From Parabacteroides chongii (GTDB lineage Bacteria; Bacteroidota; Bacteroidia; Bacteroidales; Tannerellaceae), in NCBI RefSeq assembly GCF_029581355.1, contig NZ_CP120849.1, positions 4,248,501 to 4,312,500 of the forward strand: a stretch of 64,000 nucleotides of DNA. The letters run 5' to 3'. Position 1 is the first letter of the stretch, and every line of letters starts with the position of its first letter. The notes below the pieces were generated by a model, which was given only the letters and a program-made list of their open reading frames with translations, did no database searches and was not told the DNA's origin. The position numbers and the translations under genes were made by a program. Of the stretch, positions 44,796-55,803 are shown piece after piece.

Positions 44796-44815
44796 TAATG
44801 AAACACTTTCAAGGT
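44796..44815. promoter_or_regulatory. Perfect 20-bp palindrome, possible operator
   Basis: TGTTTCATTATAATGAAACA is identical to its own reverse complement. It lies 147 bp upstream of the leftward DUF4272 gene. Such uninterrupted palindromes are typical of binding sites for dimeric repressors, but no regulator gene adjoins it, and the role is inferred. Confidence 0.45.
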
Positions 44816-45147
44816 GTAGTTTAACGATTTTAGTTGACTACTTTCTGTCTAATCAATAAAAAGGGTTGACTCGGTTTATAGTTAGTAATAAAAAGGGTTG
44901 TCCCTTTTGTTGTTTATTTTTGAAAGAGGTTTACTCTTTAACTATTTGCCGGCAAAAATAATCAAGAGTATATCTATTATCTTGCGTTAGGATTCCTTAT
45001 ATGTTTAAAGTTAATAATTACTTTCTTGATGTATTAAACGCTGGTTTATAGATGTTTATTGTGTTATTCGAAGAATTAGAGTAAAACAGTGATTTGGGTA
45101 AAAATATATGTAATATAGGTACAAGTTAAAAGTAGGAATACAGATAC

Positions 45148-45318
45148 CCGGTCGCATTGGATAAAGCCTGTGTGGATATGGTATATAACTCGCCGGACGA
45201 AGGACGCAAGCACTTGATCGAACGGATGGAGTCGCGACACGGTATCCATACCCTTGAGCATGCAGAGGCAATAGGTGTCGGTAGCCAGAAATACAATTTG
45301 GTCCTGCTGGATGCCTGA
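45148..45318 (+). pseudogene. C-terminal remnant of a DUF362-type Fe-S protein gene
   Basis: An open frame of 56 codons plus TGA encodes PVALDKACVDMVYNSPDEGR, then ERMESRHGIHTLEHAEAIG and ends VGSQKYNLVLLDA. I recognise this as the C-terminus of DUF362-domain (4Fe-4S) proteins, which end with the same ALDKACVD ... IE..HG.HTLE.AE.LG.GS..Y pattern. The upstream frame turns into unrelated AT-rich sequence right before the first proline codon, and there is no start codon, so most of the gene (about 300 codons and the cysteine motifs) is missing. Confidence 0.65.
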
Positions 45319-45387
45319 GAATACGTGAATAGTTTGTAGCGTTTGAAATAAAATAGCTTTCTTAAATGCTTTGTTCGAAAAAAACAT

Positions 45388-45395
45388 TATATTTG
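45388..45395 (+). promoter_or_regulatory. -7 box for cysQ
   Basis: TATATTTG matches TAnnTTTG and lies about 33 bp before the cysQ start. A TTTG occurs only 14 bp upstream, so the -33 element is not convincing. Confidence 0.35.
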
Positions 45396-45427
45396 TATTA
45401 TTACAAACTTAATAGATATGAGTGATG

Positions 45428-46249
45428 ATGAACTATTCGAACTATCTTTACATTGCTATCCGGGCAGCGATAGATGCCGGGAAAGCTATCATGGATATTT
45501 ATACAGACCCTGCATCTGATTTTGAAATTGAACGTAAAGCTGATAATTCTCCGTTGACAAAAGCAGACAAAGCCGCTCATAAACTGATCGTGAATGTTCT
45601 TTCCGTAACCCCGTATCCGATATTGAGCGAGGAAGGAAAAGATATTCCTTATGCCGAACGTTCTTCTTGGGAGACATTCTGGTTGGTCGATCCGTTGGAT
45701 GGTACCAAGGAATTTATAAAGAAAAACGGTGAGTTTACTGTGAATATTGCTTTGATCCAGAAGGGGGTACCCGTTTTGGGTGTTATTTACGTTCCGGTAC
45801 GCAAAGAATTATATTTCTCTGCTGATTCGTTGGGCGCATATAAACTGGTTGCGGATTGTGATCATCAGCCCTCTATGGATGAGATCATGCAAAAGGCCAA
45901 TCGTCTGCCTGTTTCCATGGCACATCAGGGAGTTGTCGTTGTTGCCTCCCGTTCACATCAGAGCTCGGAGACGACGGATTTTATCGAAAATCTGCGGAAA
46001 CAAGGACAGCCTGTTACGTTGATCAGTAGCGGCAGCAGTCTGAAAATATGCCTGGTAGCGGAAGGAAGTGCGGATATTTATCCCCGTTTCGCTCCGACGA
46101 TGGAATGGGATACGGCAGCCGGTCATGCTATAGCCAGAGGCGCGGGATGTGATGTATTTCATATAGATGGCCGAACGCCTTTGAAATACAATAAGGAAGA
46201 TTTGCACAACCCGTGGTTTATAGTTAAAGCCCTTTCTTCCATTTGCTGA
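45428..46249 (+). CDS. cysQ: 3'(2'),5'-bisphosphate nucleotidase
   Basis: This inositol-monophosphatase-fold enzyme hydrolyses 3'-phosphoadenosine 5'-phosphate (PAP), the by-product of PAPS-dependent sulfonation, to AMP. Metal-binding motifs are complete: LSEEGKDIPYAERSSWE, WLVDPLDGTKEFIKKNGEFT and EWDTAAGHAIARGAG. Three start codons lie close together (GTG 45422, ATG 45425, ATG 45428); I list the last, giving 273 residues. Its place upstream of the sulfate activation genes and a sulfotransferase fits PAP recycling. Confidence 0.92.
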   Translation: MNYSNYLYIAIRAAIDAGKAIMDIYTDPASDFEIERKADNSPLTKADKAAHKLIVNVLSVTPYPILSEEGKDIPYAERSSWETFWLVDPLDGTKEFIKKNGEFTVNIALIQKGVPVLGVIYVPVRKELYFSADSLGAYKLVADCDHQPSMDEIMQKANRLPVSMAHQGVVVVASRSHQSSETTDFIENLRKQGQPVTLISSGSSLKICLVAEGSADIYPRFAPTMEWDTAAGHAIARGAGCDVFHIDGRTPLKYNKEDLHNPWFIVKALSSIC

Positions 46250-46311
46250 TTATTTTGGTCAAAAGGACTAAAAATAGAACTTTTAGGTACGAATAACGTT
46301 AATTTTCTTAT

Positions 46312-46319
46312 TACATTTG
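46312..46319 (+). promoter_or_regulatory. -7 box for the sulfate permease/activation genes
   Basis: TACATTTG matches TAnnTTTG, 37 bp before the ATG of the permease gene. No TTTG lies at the ideal spacing upstream. It suggests that the permease-cysCDN unit can be transcribed independently of cysQ. Confidence 0.4.
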
Positions 46320-46355
46320 CACCTTATCTGAGAAATTTAGACAGATTAGGTACGT

Positions 46356-47909
46356 ATGAACTACGAAATATTATTTGTATTGCTGGCCCTGGCCGGAATG
46401 GTGGCTGCGTTAATATGGGACAGGATGCGACCGGGAATGATACTACTTTCCGTTGTAGTATTATTCCTTGTTGCTGGTATATTGACTCCTAAAGAGATGC
46501 TGGAGGGCTTTAGTAATAAAGGAATGATAACGGTTGCCATGCTCTTTTTGGTGAGTGAAGGTGTTCGCCAGAGCGGGGCCTTGGGGCAGCTGATCAAAAA
46601 GCTTCTTCCGGAAAGTAAAACAACTGTTCTGAAAGCGCAGGTCCGTATGCTTCCTCCTATAGCATTCGTGTCTGCGTTTCTTAATAATACGCCTGTTGTC
46701 GTTATTTTCGCCCCGATCATTAAGCGGTGGGCGGAGTCTGTAAAACTTCCGGCAACAAAATTCCTTATTCCTCTTTCTTATGTAACCATATTGGGAGGTA
46801 TTTGTACGTTGATCGGAACATCTACCAACCTGGTTGTTCATGGCATGGTGATAGACGCCGGTTATGAGGGCTTTACCATGTTTGAACTGGGAAAAGTCGG
46901 AATTTTTATTGCTATAGCCGGTATATTATACCTGTTTGCTTTTTCCAATAAGTTATTACCCGATTCCCGCCAGGATAATCATGTGGATGAAGAAGAGGAA
47001 GGCAGCCCGGGTAACCTGCATCGTGTGGAAGCTGTGTTAGGTTCCCGCTTTCCGGGTATTAATAAAACATTGGGAGAATTTAACTTTACCCGCCATTACG
47101 GTGCAATTGTGAAAGAGGTAAAAAGTGGGGGAGAACGCTTTACCCACGATCTCGATAAAGTAACCTTGCACGAAGGAGATACATTGGTTTTATGGGCAGA
47201 CGATACGTTTATACCTACCTGGGGAGAATCGAGTGTCTTCCTGATGCTGGCAAACGGTAGCGAGAATACGGAGCCGGTATCGAAAAAGAAACGCTGGCTG
47301 GCTTTAGGCTTGCTGATCTTTATGATCGTCGGCGCGACAATCGGTGAGTTGCCTGCAGTGAAGGAAGCTATTCCGAATATGAGGTTGGATATGTTCTTCT
47401 TTGTTTGTATCACCACGATCGTTATGGCCTGGACAAAGATATTCCCACCTAAAAAGTATACGAAATACATCTCGTGGGATATACTGATCACCATTGCCTG
47501 CGCTTTTGCCATCAGTAAAGCGATGGAGAATTCCGGCTTTGCATCGTTGGTTGCCAGCTATATTATCAGTATGGCGGATAACTTCGGACCTTATGCTTTA
47601 CTTGCCATTATCTTTATCATTACGAATATATTCACAGAACTGATCACGAACAATGCGGCAGCTGCTTTGAGTTTTCCGATCGCACTGTCGGTCGCTACCC
47701 AGCTGGGAGTCAATCCGACCCCTTTCTTTGTAGTGATCTGTATGGCTGCATCGGCCAGTTTCAGTTCGCCGATCGGTTATCAGACCAATCTGATCGTGCA
47801 GGGTATCGGTAGTTATAAGTTCACCGACTTTGTCCGCATCGGATTGCCGTTGAACCTGATCACATTCCTGATATCTGTGTTCGTAATACCAATGATCTGG
47901 AAATTCTAA
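46356..47909 (+). CDS. SLC13-family permease, probable sulfate importer
   Basis: This 517-residue inner membrane protein belongs to the SLC13/CitM group. It has paired re-entrant motifs FLNNTPVVVIFAPI (about 109-122) and ELITNNAAAALSFPIAL in the C-terminal half, with LGGICTLIGTSTNLVVHGM between. A TrkA-C-like domain lies in the middle (about 215-300, AVLGSRFPGINKTL to LHEGDTLVLWADD). The substrate is inferred from position: cysQ precedes it and cysC, cysD and cysN follow, so sulfate is the natural candidate. It shows only family-level resemblance to the SLC13 protein at 882-2741. A repeat of the AATTGACAATTG family fills the gap to cysC. Confidence 0.87.
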   Translation: MNYEILFVLLALAGMVAALIWDRMRPGMILLSVVVLFLVAGILTPKEMLEGFSNKGMITVAMLFLVSEGVRQSGALGQLIKKLLPESKTTVLKAQVRMLPPIAFVSAFLNNTPVVVIFAPIIKRWAESVKLPATKFLIPLSYVTILGGICTLIGTSTNLVVHGMVIDAGYEGFTMFELGKVGIFIAIAGILYLFAFSNKLLPDSRQDNHVDEEEEGSPGNLHRVEAVLGSRFPGINKTLGEFNFTRHYGAIVKEVKSGGERFTHDLDKVTLHEGDTLVLWADDTFIPTWGESSVFLMLANGSENTEPVSKKKRWLALGLLIFMIVGATIGELPAVKEAIPNMRLDMFFFVCITTIVMAWTKIFPPKKYTKYISWDILITIACAFAISKAMENSGFASLVASYIISMADNFGPYALLAIIFIITNIFTELITNNAAAALSFPIALSVATQLGVNPTPFFVVICMAASASFSSPIGYQTNLIVQGIGSYKFTDFVRIGLPLNLITFLISVFVIPMIWKF

Positions 47910-47910
47910 T

Positions 47911-47958
47911 GAATTGACAATGGATAATTGACAATTGACAATTAAGATGGACAATTAA
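47911..47958 (+). repeat. AATTGACAATTG-family repeat, permease-cysC gap
   Basis: The whole 50-bp gap consists of alternating units such as AATTGAC, AATGGAT and AATTAAC. It belongs to the family also found at 50619, 52071, 53080 and 55704. This copy is in the GACAATTGACAA orientation. Confidence 0.85.
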
Positions 47959-47959
47959 C

Positions 47960-48565
47960 ATGGAAGAAAAACAAAATAACATTTATCCGATTTTCGATCG
48001 GATGATGGGACGGGAAGATAAGGAAACTTTATTGAAACAACGGAGTGTGATGGTATGGTTTACCGGGCTTAGCGGTTCGGGTAAAAGTACGATTGCCATA
48101 GCGTTGGAGCGTGAGTTGCATCAGCGTGGCTTGTTATGCCGTATTTTGGACGGAGATAATATCCGCAGCGGTATCAATAATAATTTAGGATTCTCACCGG
48201 CAGACCGTGTCGAGAATATCCGCCGCATTGCAGAGGTAAGCAAACTATTTATCGATACCGGTGTTATAACCATAGCGGCTTTTATCAGTCCGAACAACGA
48301 GTTGAGGGAGATGGCTTCGTCTATTATCGGAAAAGAAAATTTCCTGGAAATCTATGTAAACACACCGATCGAAGAATGTGAACGACGCGATGTGAAAGGA
48401 TTGTATGCAAAAGCCCGTAAGGGAGAGATCAAAGACTTTACAGGCGTTTCAGCCCCGTTCGAAGCTCCGGAGCATCCGGCATTATCGTTGGATACATCGG
48501 TGTTGAGCCTGGAAGAGTCCGTCAATAGGTTGTTGGGGTTGATATTACCCAAAGTAAAAATATAA
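47960..48565 (+). CDS. cysC: Adenylylsulfate (APS) kinase
   Basis: This 201-residue enzyme phosphorylates APS to PAPS using ATP. It has the P-loop GLSGSGKS (36-43), the DGDNIRSGINNNLGF motif for APS binding, FSPADRVENIRRIAEVSKL, AFISPNNELREMA and KGLYAKARKGEIKDFTGVS. Length is normal (E. coli 201). It is the first of three sulfate activation genes; a repeat array separates it from the permease gene and 18 bp separate it from cysD. Confidence 0.96.
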   Translation: MEEKQNNIYPIFDRMMGREDKETLLKQRSVMVWFTGLSGSGKSTIAIALERELHQRGLLCRILDGDNIRSGINNNLGFSPADRVENIRRIAEVSKLFIDTGVITIAAFISPNNELREMASSIIGKENFLEIYVNTPIEECERRDVKGLYAKARKGEIKDFTGVSAPFEAPEHPALSLDTSVLSLEESVNRLLGLILPKVKI

Positions 48566-48583
48566 ATAATAACAAATATAATT

Positions 48584-49492
48584 ATGTCAGATTACAAATT
48601 AAGCCATCTACAGGAGTTGGAAGCAGAATCCATCCATATCATACGGGAGGTTGCTGCTGAATTTGAGAATCCTGTGATGCTTTATTCTATCGGTAAAGAT
48701 TCGTCGGTGATGGTCCGGTTGGCAGAGAAAGCCTTTGCTCCGGGGAAAGTGCCGTTTCCTTTGATGCATATCGACTCCAAATGGAAGTTCAAGGAGATGG
48801 TACAGTTCCGTGATGAATACGCGAAAAAGTTCGGCTGGAACCTGATCGTCGAGTCCAATATGGAGGCCTTTCACGCTGGTGTCGGGCCTTTTACGCATGG
48901 AAGTAAAGTGCATACCGACTTGATGAAGACACAGGCTTTATTACATGCCCTCGACAAATACAAGTTCGATGCCGCTTTCGGTGGTGCCCGTCGTGACGAA
49001 GAAAAGAGCCGTGCGAAAGAACGTATCTACTCTTTCCGTGACAAGTTCCACCAGTGGGACCCTAAGAATCAGCGTCCGGAGTTGTGGGATATCTACAACG
49101 CCCGCGTACATAAAGGGGAAAGTATCCGCGTATTCCCGCTTTCCAACTGGACCGAACTGGATATCTGGCAATATATCCGTCTCGAAAATATTCCGATCGT
49201 TCCGTTGTATTATGCAAAAGAACGTCCTATCGTCGAGCTTGACGGCAATCTGATTATGGCTGACGACGACCGTCTGCCGGAACAGTATCGCGATCAGATC
49301 AAGATGCGTATGGTACGTTTCCGTACATTGGGCTGCTGGCCGCTGACAGGTGCTGTGGATAGCGAAGCCGATACGATTGAGAAGATCGTGGAAGAGATGA
49401 TGACAACCACTAAGAGCGAACGCACGACCCGTGTGATCGACTTCGACCAGGATGCCAGCATGGAACAAAAGAAAAGAGAAGGATATTTTTAA
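48584..49492 (+). CDS. cysD: Sulfate adenylyltransferase subunit 2
   Basis: This 302-residue catalytic subunit of ATP sulfurylase makes APS from ATP and sulfate. It has the PP-loop [50 protein letters not shown] and [15 protein letters not shown], all typical of CysD. Length equals E. coli CysD (302). It works as a complex with CysN, encoded 9 bp downstream. Confidence 0.97.
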   Translation: MSDYKLSHLQELEAESIHIIREVAAEFENPVMLYSIGKDSSVMVRLAEKAFAPGKVPFPLMHIDSKWKFKEMVQFRDEYAKKFGWNLIVESNMEAFHAGVGPFTHGSKVHTDLMKTQALLHALDKYKFDAAFGGARRDEEKSRAKERIYSFRDKFHQWDPKNQRPELWDIYNARVHKGESIRVFPLSNWTELDIWQYIRLENIPIVPLYYAKERPIVELDGNLIMADDDRLPEQYRDQIKMRMVRFRTLGCWPLTGAVDSEADTIEKIVEEMMTTTKSERTTRVIDFDQDASMEQKKREGYF

Positions 49493-49501
49493 TTTGAAAT
49501 T

Positions 49502-50965
49502 ATGGCAACATTAAATATAAAAGAATTCCTGGACAGGGACGAGCAGAAGGATTTGCTTCGTTTCCTGACGGCAGGTTCGGTAGACGACGGTAAATCGACT
49601 TTGATCGGACGTCTGCTGTTTGACAGTAAAAAGTTGTACGAAGATCAGCTGGATGCACTTGAACGTGACAGCAAACGTATGGGAAATGCCGGCGATCATA
49701 TCGATTATGCTTTATTGCTGGATGGTCTGAAAGCGGAACGCGAACAGGGTATCACGATCGATGTGGCTTACCGTTATTTCAGTACAAACAACCGTAAGTT
49801 TATCATTGCCGATACTCCGGGACATGAACAATATACCCGCAACATGATCACCGGCGGTTCGACTGCCAACCTGGCTATTATCCTGGTGGATGCCCGTACC
49901 GGTGTGATCACACAGACACGTCGCCATACATACCTGGTGTCGCTGTTGGGTATCAAGCATGTCGTGCTGGCAGTAAACAAAATGGACCTGGTTGATTTCG
50001 ACAAACAGATATTCGATAAGATCGTATCCGATTATAAAGAATTTGTCTCTTCACTGAATATTCCAGATATCACTTATATCCCGCTTTCCGCTTTGGACGG
50101 TGATAATGTCGTGGACAAGAGCGACCGTACCCCGTGGTACGATGGTCCTTCCTTGCTGGATTTCCTGGAAACAGTGCCTATCGACCAGGATCGCAACTTT
50201 GAGGATTTCCGTTATCCGGTGCAGTACGTATTGCGCCCGAACTTGGACTTCCGTGGCTTCTGTGGTAAAGTATCCAGCGGCATCATCCGTAAAGGTGATA
50301 CGGTAATGGCTTTGCCTTCACGCAAGACCTCCAAAGTAAAAAGCATTGTGACATATGACGGAGAACTGGATTATGCATTCCCGCCCCAGTGCGTGACCAT
50401 TACCCTGGAAGACGAGATAGACGTGTCCCGCGGCGAGATGCTGGTACATCCGGACAATCTGCCGATGGAAGACCGTAACTTCGAAGCCATGCTCGTATGG
50501 ATGGATGAAGAAGCGATGGATATGTCCAAACAGTTTTATATCAAACATACGACAAACCTGACGCGTGCGCGTGTAGACAGTATCCGTTATAAGGTAAATG
50601 TCAATACGATGGAGCAGTTATCAATTGATAATGGACAATTGACAATTGACAATTTGCCGATGAAACTGAATGAGATTGCCCGCGTTGTATTCACTACCGG
50701 AAAACCCTTGTTCTTCGACCCTTACCAAAAGAATAAACAGACAGGTGCATTCATCCTGATCGACCCGATCACCAATAACACGTCGGCTGTCGGAATGATC
50801 ATCGACCGGGTGGATGCGAAAGATATGGTAACGGAAGATGCACTGGCAGTGCTGAACCTGCCTGAACTCGGAATAGGTGAAGAGCATTACGGTGCGATTC
50901 GTACGATATGTAAAGAATTGGAGCGCCAGGGTGTTCCTGTGAAATGTATAACTGAAAAGAAATAA
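49502..50965 (+). CDS. cysN: Sulfate adenylyltransferase subunit 1 (GTPase), with an in-frame repeat
   Basis: This 487-residue GTPase drives APS synthesis by CysD. It has the EF-Tu-type motifs [27 protein letters not shown] and NKMDLVDF, followed by beta-barrel domains 2 and 3. The frame is intact. Around residues 373-385 the protein reads [16 protein letters not shown], encoded by a copy of the AATTGACAATTG repeat (50619-50655) that also occurs between genes nearby. The insertion lies at the start of the third domain, between VNVNTME and MKLNEIARV, where other CysN proteins have a short variable loop. The sulfotransferase gene begins 3 bp after the stop. Confidence 0.95.
   Translation: MATLNIKEFLDRDEQKDLLRFLTAGSVDDGKSTLIGRLLFDSKKLYEDQLDALERDSKRMGNAGDHIDYALLLDGLKAEREQGITIDVAYRYFSTNNRKFIIADTPGHEQYTRNMITGGSTANLAIILVDARTGVITQTRRHTYLVSLLGIKHVVLAVNKMDLVDFDKQIFDKIVSDYKEFVSSLNIPDITYIPLSALDGDNVVDKSDRTPWYDGPSLLDFLETVPIDQDRNFEDFRYPVQYVLRPNLDFRGFCGKVSSGIIRKGDTVMALPSRKTSKVKSIVTYDGELDYAFPPQCVTITLEDEIDVSRGEMLVHPDNLPMEDRNFEAMLVWMDEEAMDMSKQFYIKHTTNLTRARVDSIRYKVNVNTMEQLSIDNGQLTIDNLPMKLNEIARVVFTTGKPLFFDPYQKNKQTGAFILIDPITNNTSAVGMIIDRVDAKDMVTEDALAVLNLPELGIGEEHYGAIRTICKELERQGVPVKCITEKK
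50619..50655 (+). repeat. AATTGACAATTG-family repeat inside cysN
   Basis: About 37 bp in cysN match the intergenic repeat family, including TCAATTGATAATGGACAATT, and are read in frame as [14 protein letters not shown]. The array length keeps the reading frame. TCAATTG and CAATTGA inside it can pair as a small hairpin. Confidence 0.88.
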
Positions 50966-50968
50966 TGT

Positions 50969-52072
50969 ATGGGGTTGCTGGAATTTGATAAATTGCCAAT
51001 CAATACGCTGGTTGGTGCGGACTGGAAAACGTTCAAGGCTGTGACAGCCGATAAAACGATCGACAAAGGTTTTCGCAACAAGTATTATCTGACAAAATCG
51101 GTATGCCGTCTGCTTAGTTTACTGCAACCTTTTGAAGATGCCCGTTATCGTAAGATCGCGGACAAGCCGCTGGAAATGGACCCGGTATTCATCCTGGGCC
51201 ATTGGCGTAGCGGTACGACATTTGTACACAACGTATTTTCGTGTGACAAGCATTTCGGCTACAATACCACCTATCAGACGGTATTTCCAAATCTGATGCT
51301 TTGGGGGCAACCTTTCTTCAAGAAGAATATGTCATTCTTGATGCCCGACAAACGCCCGACCGACAATATGGAGTTGAAGGTCGACCTTCCGCAGGAAGAG
51401 GAGTTTGCTCTGGCGAATATGATGCCGTATACGTATTATAATTTTTGGTTTTTCCCAAAGCATATGCTGGAGTATTGCGACCGCTACCTCTTGTTTGACA
51501 ATGCTACGGAAGAAGAATTGAAAATATTCAAGGAAACATTCCTGAAACTTGTCAAGATCTCGCTTTGGAATACGCACGGTTCACAGTTCCTGAGTAAGAA
51601 CCCGCCGCATACCGGACGTGTAAAGACGTTGCTGGAGATGTTTCCGAATGCCAAATTTATTTATTTGAAGCGCAATCCTTATACCGTATTTGAAAGTACA
51701 CGCAGTTTCTTTACAAATACGATACAGCCGCTTCGTTTGCAGGATATCACTAATGAACAGATTGAAAGCAATCTTATCGAAGTATACCGCCGCTTGTTCT
51801 ACAAATTTGAAGAACAGAAAGGGCTGATCCCTGAAGGTAACCTGGTAGAAGTCAAATTCGAGGATTTCGAACAGGATGCTTATGCCATGACCGAAGATAT
51901 TTACCGTAAATTAAACCTGCCGGGTTTTGAAGCGTCTAAGGACGAAATCGGAAAATATCTGGGTAAGAAGAAGGGATATAAGAAGAACCAGTACAAATAC
52001 GACGACCGTACGGTGAAGATCGTGGAAGAGAACTGGGGAATGGCTCTGAAAGAGTGGGGGTATTCATTATAA
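50969..52072 (+). CDS. PAPS-dependent sulfotransferase
   Basis: This 367-residue cytoplasmic protein belongs to the sulfotransferase family. The PAPS 5'-phosphosulfate loop is DPVFILGHWRSGTTFVHN (GHWRSGTT at 77-84). The 3'-phosphate-binding region is FIYLKRNPYTVFESTRSFF (about 230-245), and the C-terminal PAPS loop is YLGKKKGYKKNQYKYD. It starts 3 bp after cysN, so it is made together with the PAPS-generating enzymes. From memory, a Bacteroides thetaiotaomicron sulfotransferase beside cysC/cysD/cysN genes has been reported to sulfonate cholesterol and related steroids; this protein may be its homologue, but the acceptor cannot be read from sequence. Confidence 0.9.
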   Translation: MGLLEFDKLPINTLVGADWKTFKAVTADKTIDKGFRNKYYLTKSVCRLLSLLQPFEDARYRKIADKPLEMDPVFILGHWRSGTTFVHNVFSCDKHFGYNTTYQTVFPNLMLWGQPFFKKNMSFLMPDKRPTDNMELKVDLPQEEEFALANMMPYTYYNFWFFPKHMLEYCDRYLLFDNATEEELKIFKETFLKLVKISLWNTHGSQFLSKNPPHTGRVKTLLEMFPNAKFIYLKRNPYTVFESTRSFFTNTIQPLRLQDITNEQIESNLIEVYRRLFYKFEEQKGLIPEGNLVEVKFEDFEQDAYAMTEDIYRKLNLPGFEASKDEIGKYLGKKKGYKKNQYKYDDRTVKIVEENWGMALKEWGYSL

Positions 52073-52103
52073 TTGTCAATTGATAATTAACAATTGACAA
52101 TTA
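52071..52103. repeat. AATTGTCAATTG-family repeat, self-complementary copy
   Basis: AATTGTCAATTG (52071-52082) pairs with CAATTGACAATT (52091-52102) around ATAATTAA. This copy forms a 12-bp hairpin directly after the sulfotransferase stop, overlapping its last two bases. Confidence 0.85.
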
Positions 52104-52119
52104 AAAAGAAGGTAACGGT

Positions 52120-53079
52120 ATGAGTCCTATAAAGAATATATTATTATTTTTGTTTGCGGGCAGTCAGCTATCCACGATGGCCGGACAAGAAAAGGTAGTC
52201 CCTTTTGCGTTTGGCGATATGGATCAATGGGTTGTCCGTGAGATCCAGGAATCCGGGATCATCGGAGGTAACAAAAAACACCTTTACGAACTGGGACCGA
52301 CAGATACGATCGTCGGTAATATCGCTTATCATAACAAGGGAGGCTCACCTTGGGCAAACTCCAATGTGATGGCGAAAGTAGCCGGAGTTGTAAAGACGAA
52401 CACTTCTGTTTTCCCTGAAAAGAGGGACGACGGCTGGTGTGCTCGTTTGGAGACACGTATGGAAAGTGTGAAAGTGTTCGGCCTGGTCGATATCGAAGTC
52501 GTTGCAGCCGGTTCTGTTTTTCTTGGTACGGTGCATGAGCCGATCAAAGGGACAAAGAATCCGCAGAGCATGTTGAACAGCGGCGTTCCTTTTACGAAAA
52601 AGCCGAAAGCGATCCGTTTTGACTACAAGGTCAAGTCGGCACCGGAAAAGGATCGTATCCGTAGTACGGGATTCAGCCGTAAGTCGAAAGTGGCAGGGCA
52701 GGATTCTATTGCAGCCATTCTGTTTTTGCAGAAACGCTGGGAAGATAAGGAAGGAAATGTATATGCCAAACGTGTCGGAACCATGGTGCAGCGTTATATC
52801 TCATCGACAGACGGCTGGGTGAACGATGCCACTTATCCGATCATGTATGGAAATATCTCTTCCCATCCTGATTTCGAACCGTACATGCGCATACAGGTTG
52901 AAGAACGTTATACGATGAACAGCCAGGGGAAAAGTGTCCCGATTCAGGAGATCGGCTGGGCGGAAGAAGATGAAGAACCTACTCATATGGTTCTGCAGTT
53001 CACTTCCAGCCACGGTGGTGCCTATATCGGTTCTCCGGGTAATACGTTTTGGATTGATAATGTAAAACTAATATATTAA
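52120..53079 (+). CDS. Secreted PCMD-domain protein
   Basis: This 319-residue protein has a signal peptide (MSPIKNILLFLFAGSQLSTMAGQ). The remainder matches the PCMD family (putative carbohydrate metabolism domain), with FGDMDQWVVREIQESGIIGG, GSPWANSNVMAKV, IRFDYKVK, and the closing LQFTSSHGGAYIGSPGNTF with WIDNVKLIY. The end strands suggest a jelly-roll, carbohydrate-binding-like fold. Function is unknown. It follows the sulfotransferase gene, separated by a repeat, and may handle or bind the sulfonated product or its precursor outside the cytoplasm; that is inference from position only. Confidence 0.8.
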   Translation: MSPIKNILLFLFAGSQLSTMAGQEKVVPFAFGDMDQWVVREIQESGIIGGNKKHLYELGPTDTIVGNIAYHNKGGSPWANSNVMAKVAGVVKTNTSVFPEKRDDGWCARLETRMESVKVFGLVDIEVVAAGSVFLGTVHEPIKGTKNPQSMLNSGVPFTKKPKAIRFDYKVKSAPEKDRIRSTGFSRKSKVAGQDSIAAILFLQKRWEDKEGNVYAKRVGTMVQRYISSTDGWVNDATYPIMYGNISSHPDFEPYMRIQVEERYTMNSQGKSVPIQEIGWAEEDEEPTHMVLQFTSSHGGAYIGSPGNTFWIDNVKLIY

Positions 53080-55679
<2,600 letters not shown>

Positions 55680-55690
55680 TATAATTTCGT

Positions 55691-55698
55691 TATTTTTG
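55691..55698 (+). promoter_or_regulatory. -7 box ahead of dapA
   Basis: TATTTTTG matches TAnnTTTG and lies between the DUF6913 stop and the repeat arrays. If used, the transcript would carry both repeat arrays as a leader hairpin before dapA. No clear -33 element is seen. Confidence 0.35.
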
Positions 55699-55703
55699 CA
55701 GTG

Positions 55704-55797
55704 CCAATTGATAATTGACAATGAACAATGGACAATTGACAATGAAGATATGTCCTTTCTTTCCAATTATCAATTGTCAATTATCAATTGTCAATTA
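55704..55797. repeat. Two inverted AATTGACAATTG arrays before dapA
   Basis: A forward array (55704-55743) and a reversed array (55762-55797) flank an 18-base spacer, repeating the arrangement seen before ligA. The reversed array ends 6 bases before the dapA ATG. Confidence 0.88.
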
Positions 55798-55803
55798 AAA
55801 ATT

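Larger units (their letters stand above)
44650..45427. other. Gene-poor region between the DUF4272 gene and cysQ
   Basis: About 780 bp without an intact gene. It holds a perfect 20-bp palindrome (44796-44815), a 14-bp direct repeat AATAAAAAGGGTTG (44855-44868 and 44887-44900), the second copy of which runs into a small hairpin (AAAAGGG-TTGT-CCCTTTT, 44891-44908), a DUF362-like gene remnant (45148-45318) and the cysQ promoter region. The sequence 44910-45147 is AT-rich with no recognisable feature. Confidence 0.7.

Noticed and set aside
45076..45387. Leftward open frames over the gap before cysQ
   Set aside because: They are opposite-strand shadows of the DUF362-like remnant and have no protein-like composition.
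55696..55803. N-terminal extension of dapA
   Set aside because: It is translated repeat sequence (QLIIDNEQWTIDN and similar). The conserved DapA start MADINLKG is at 55804.
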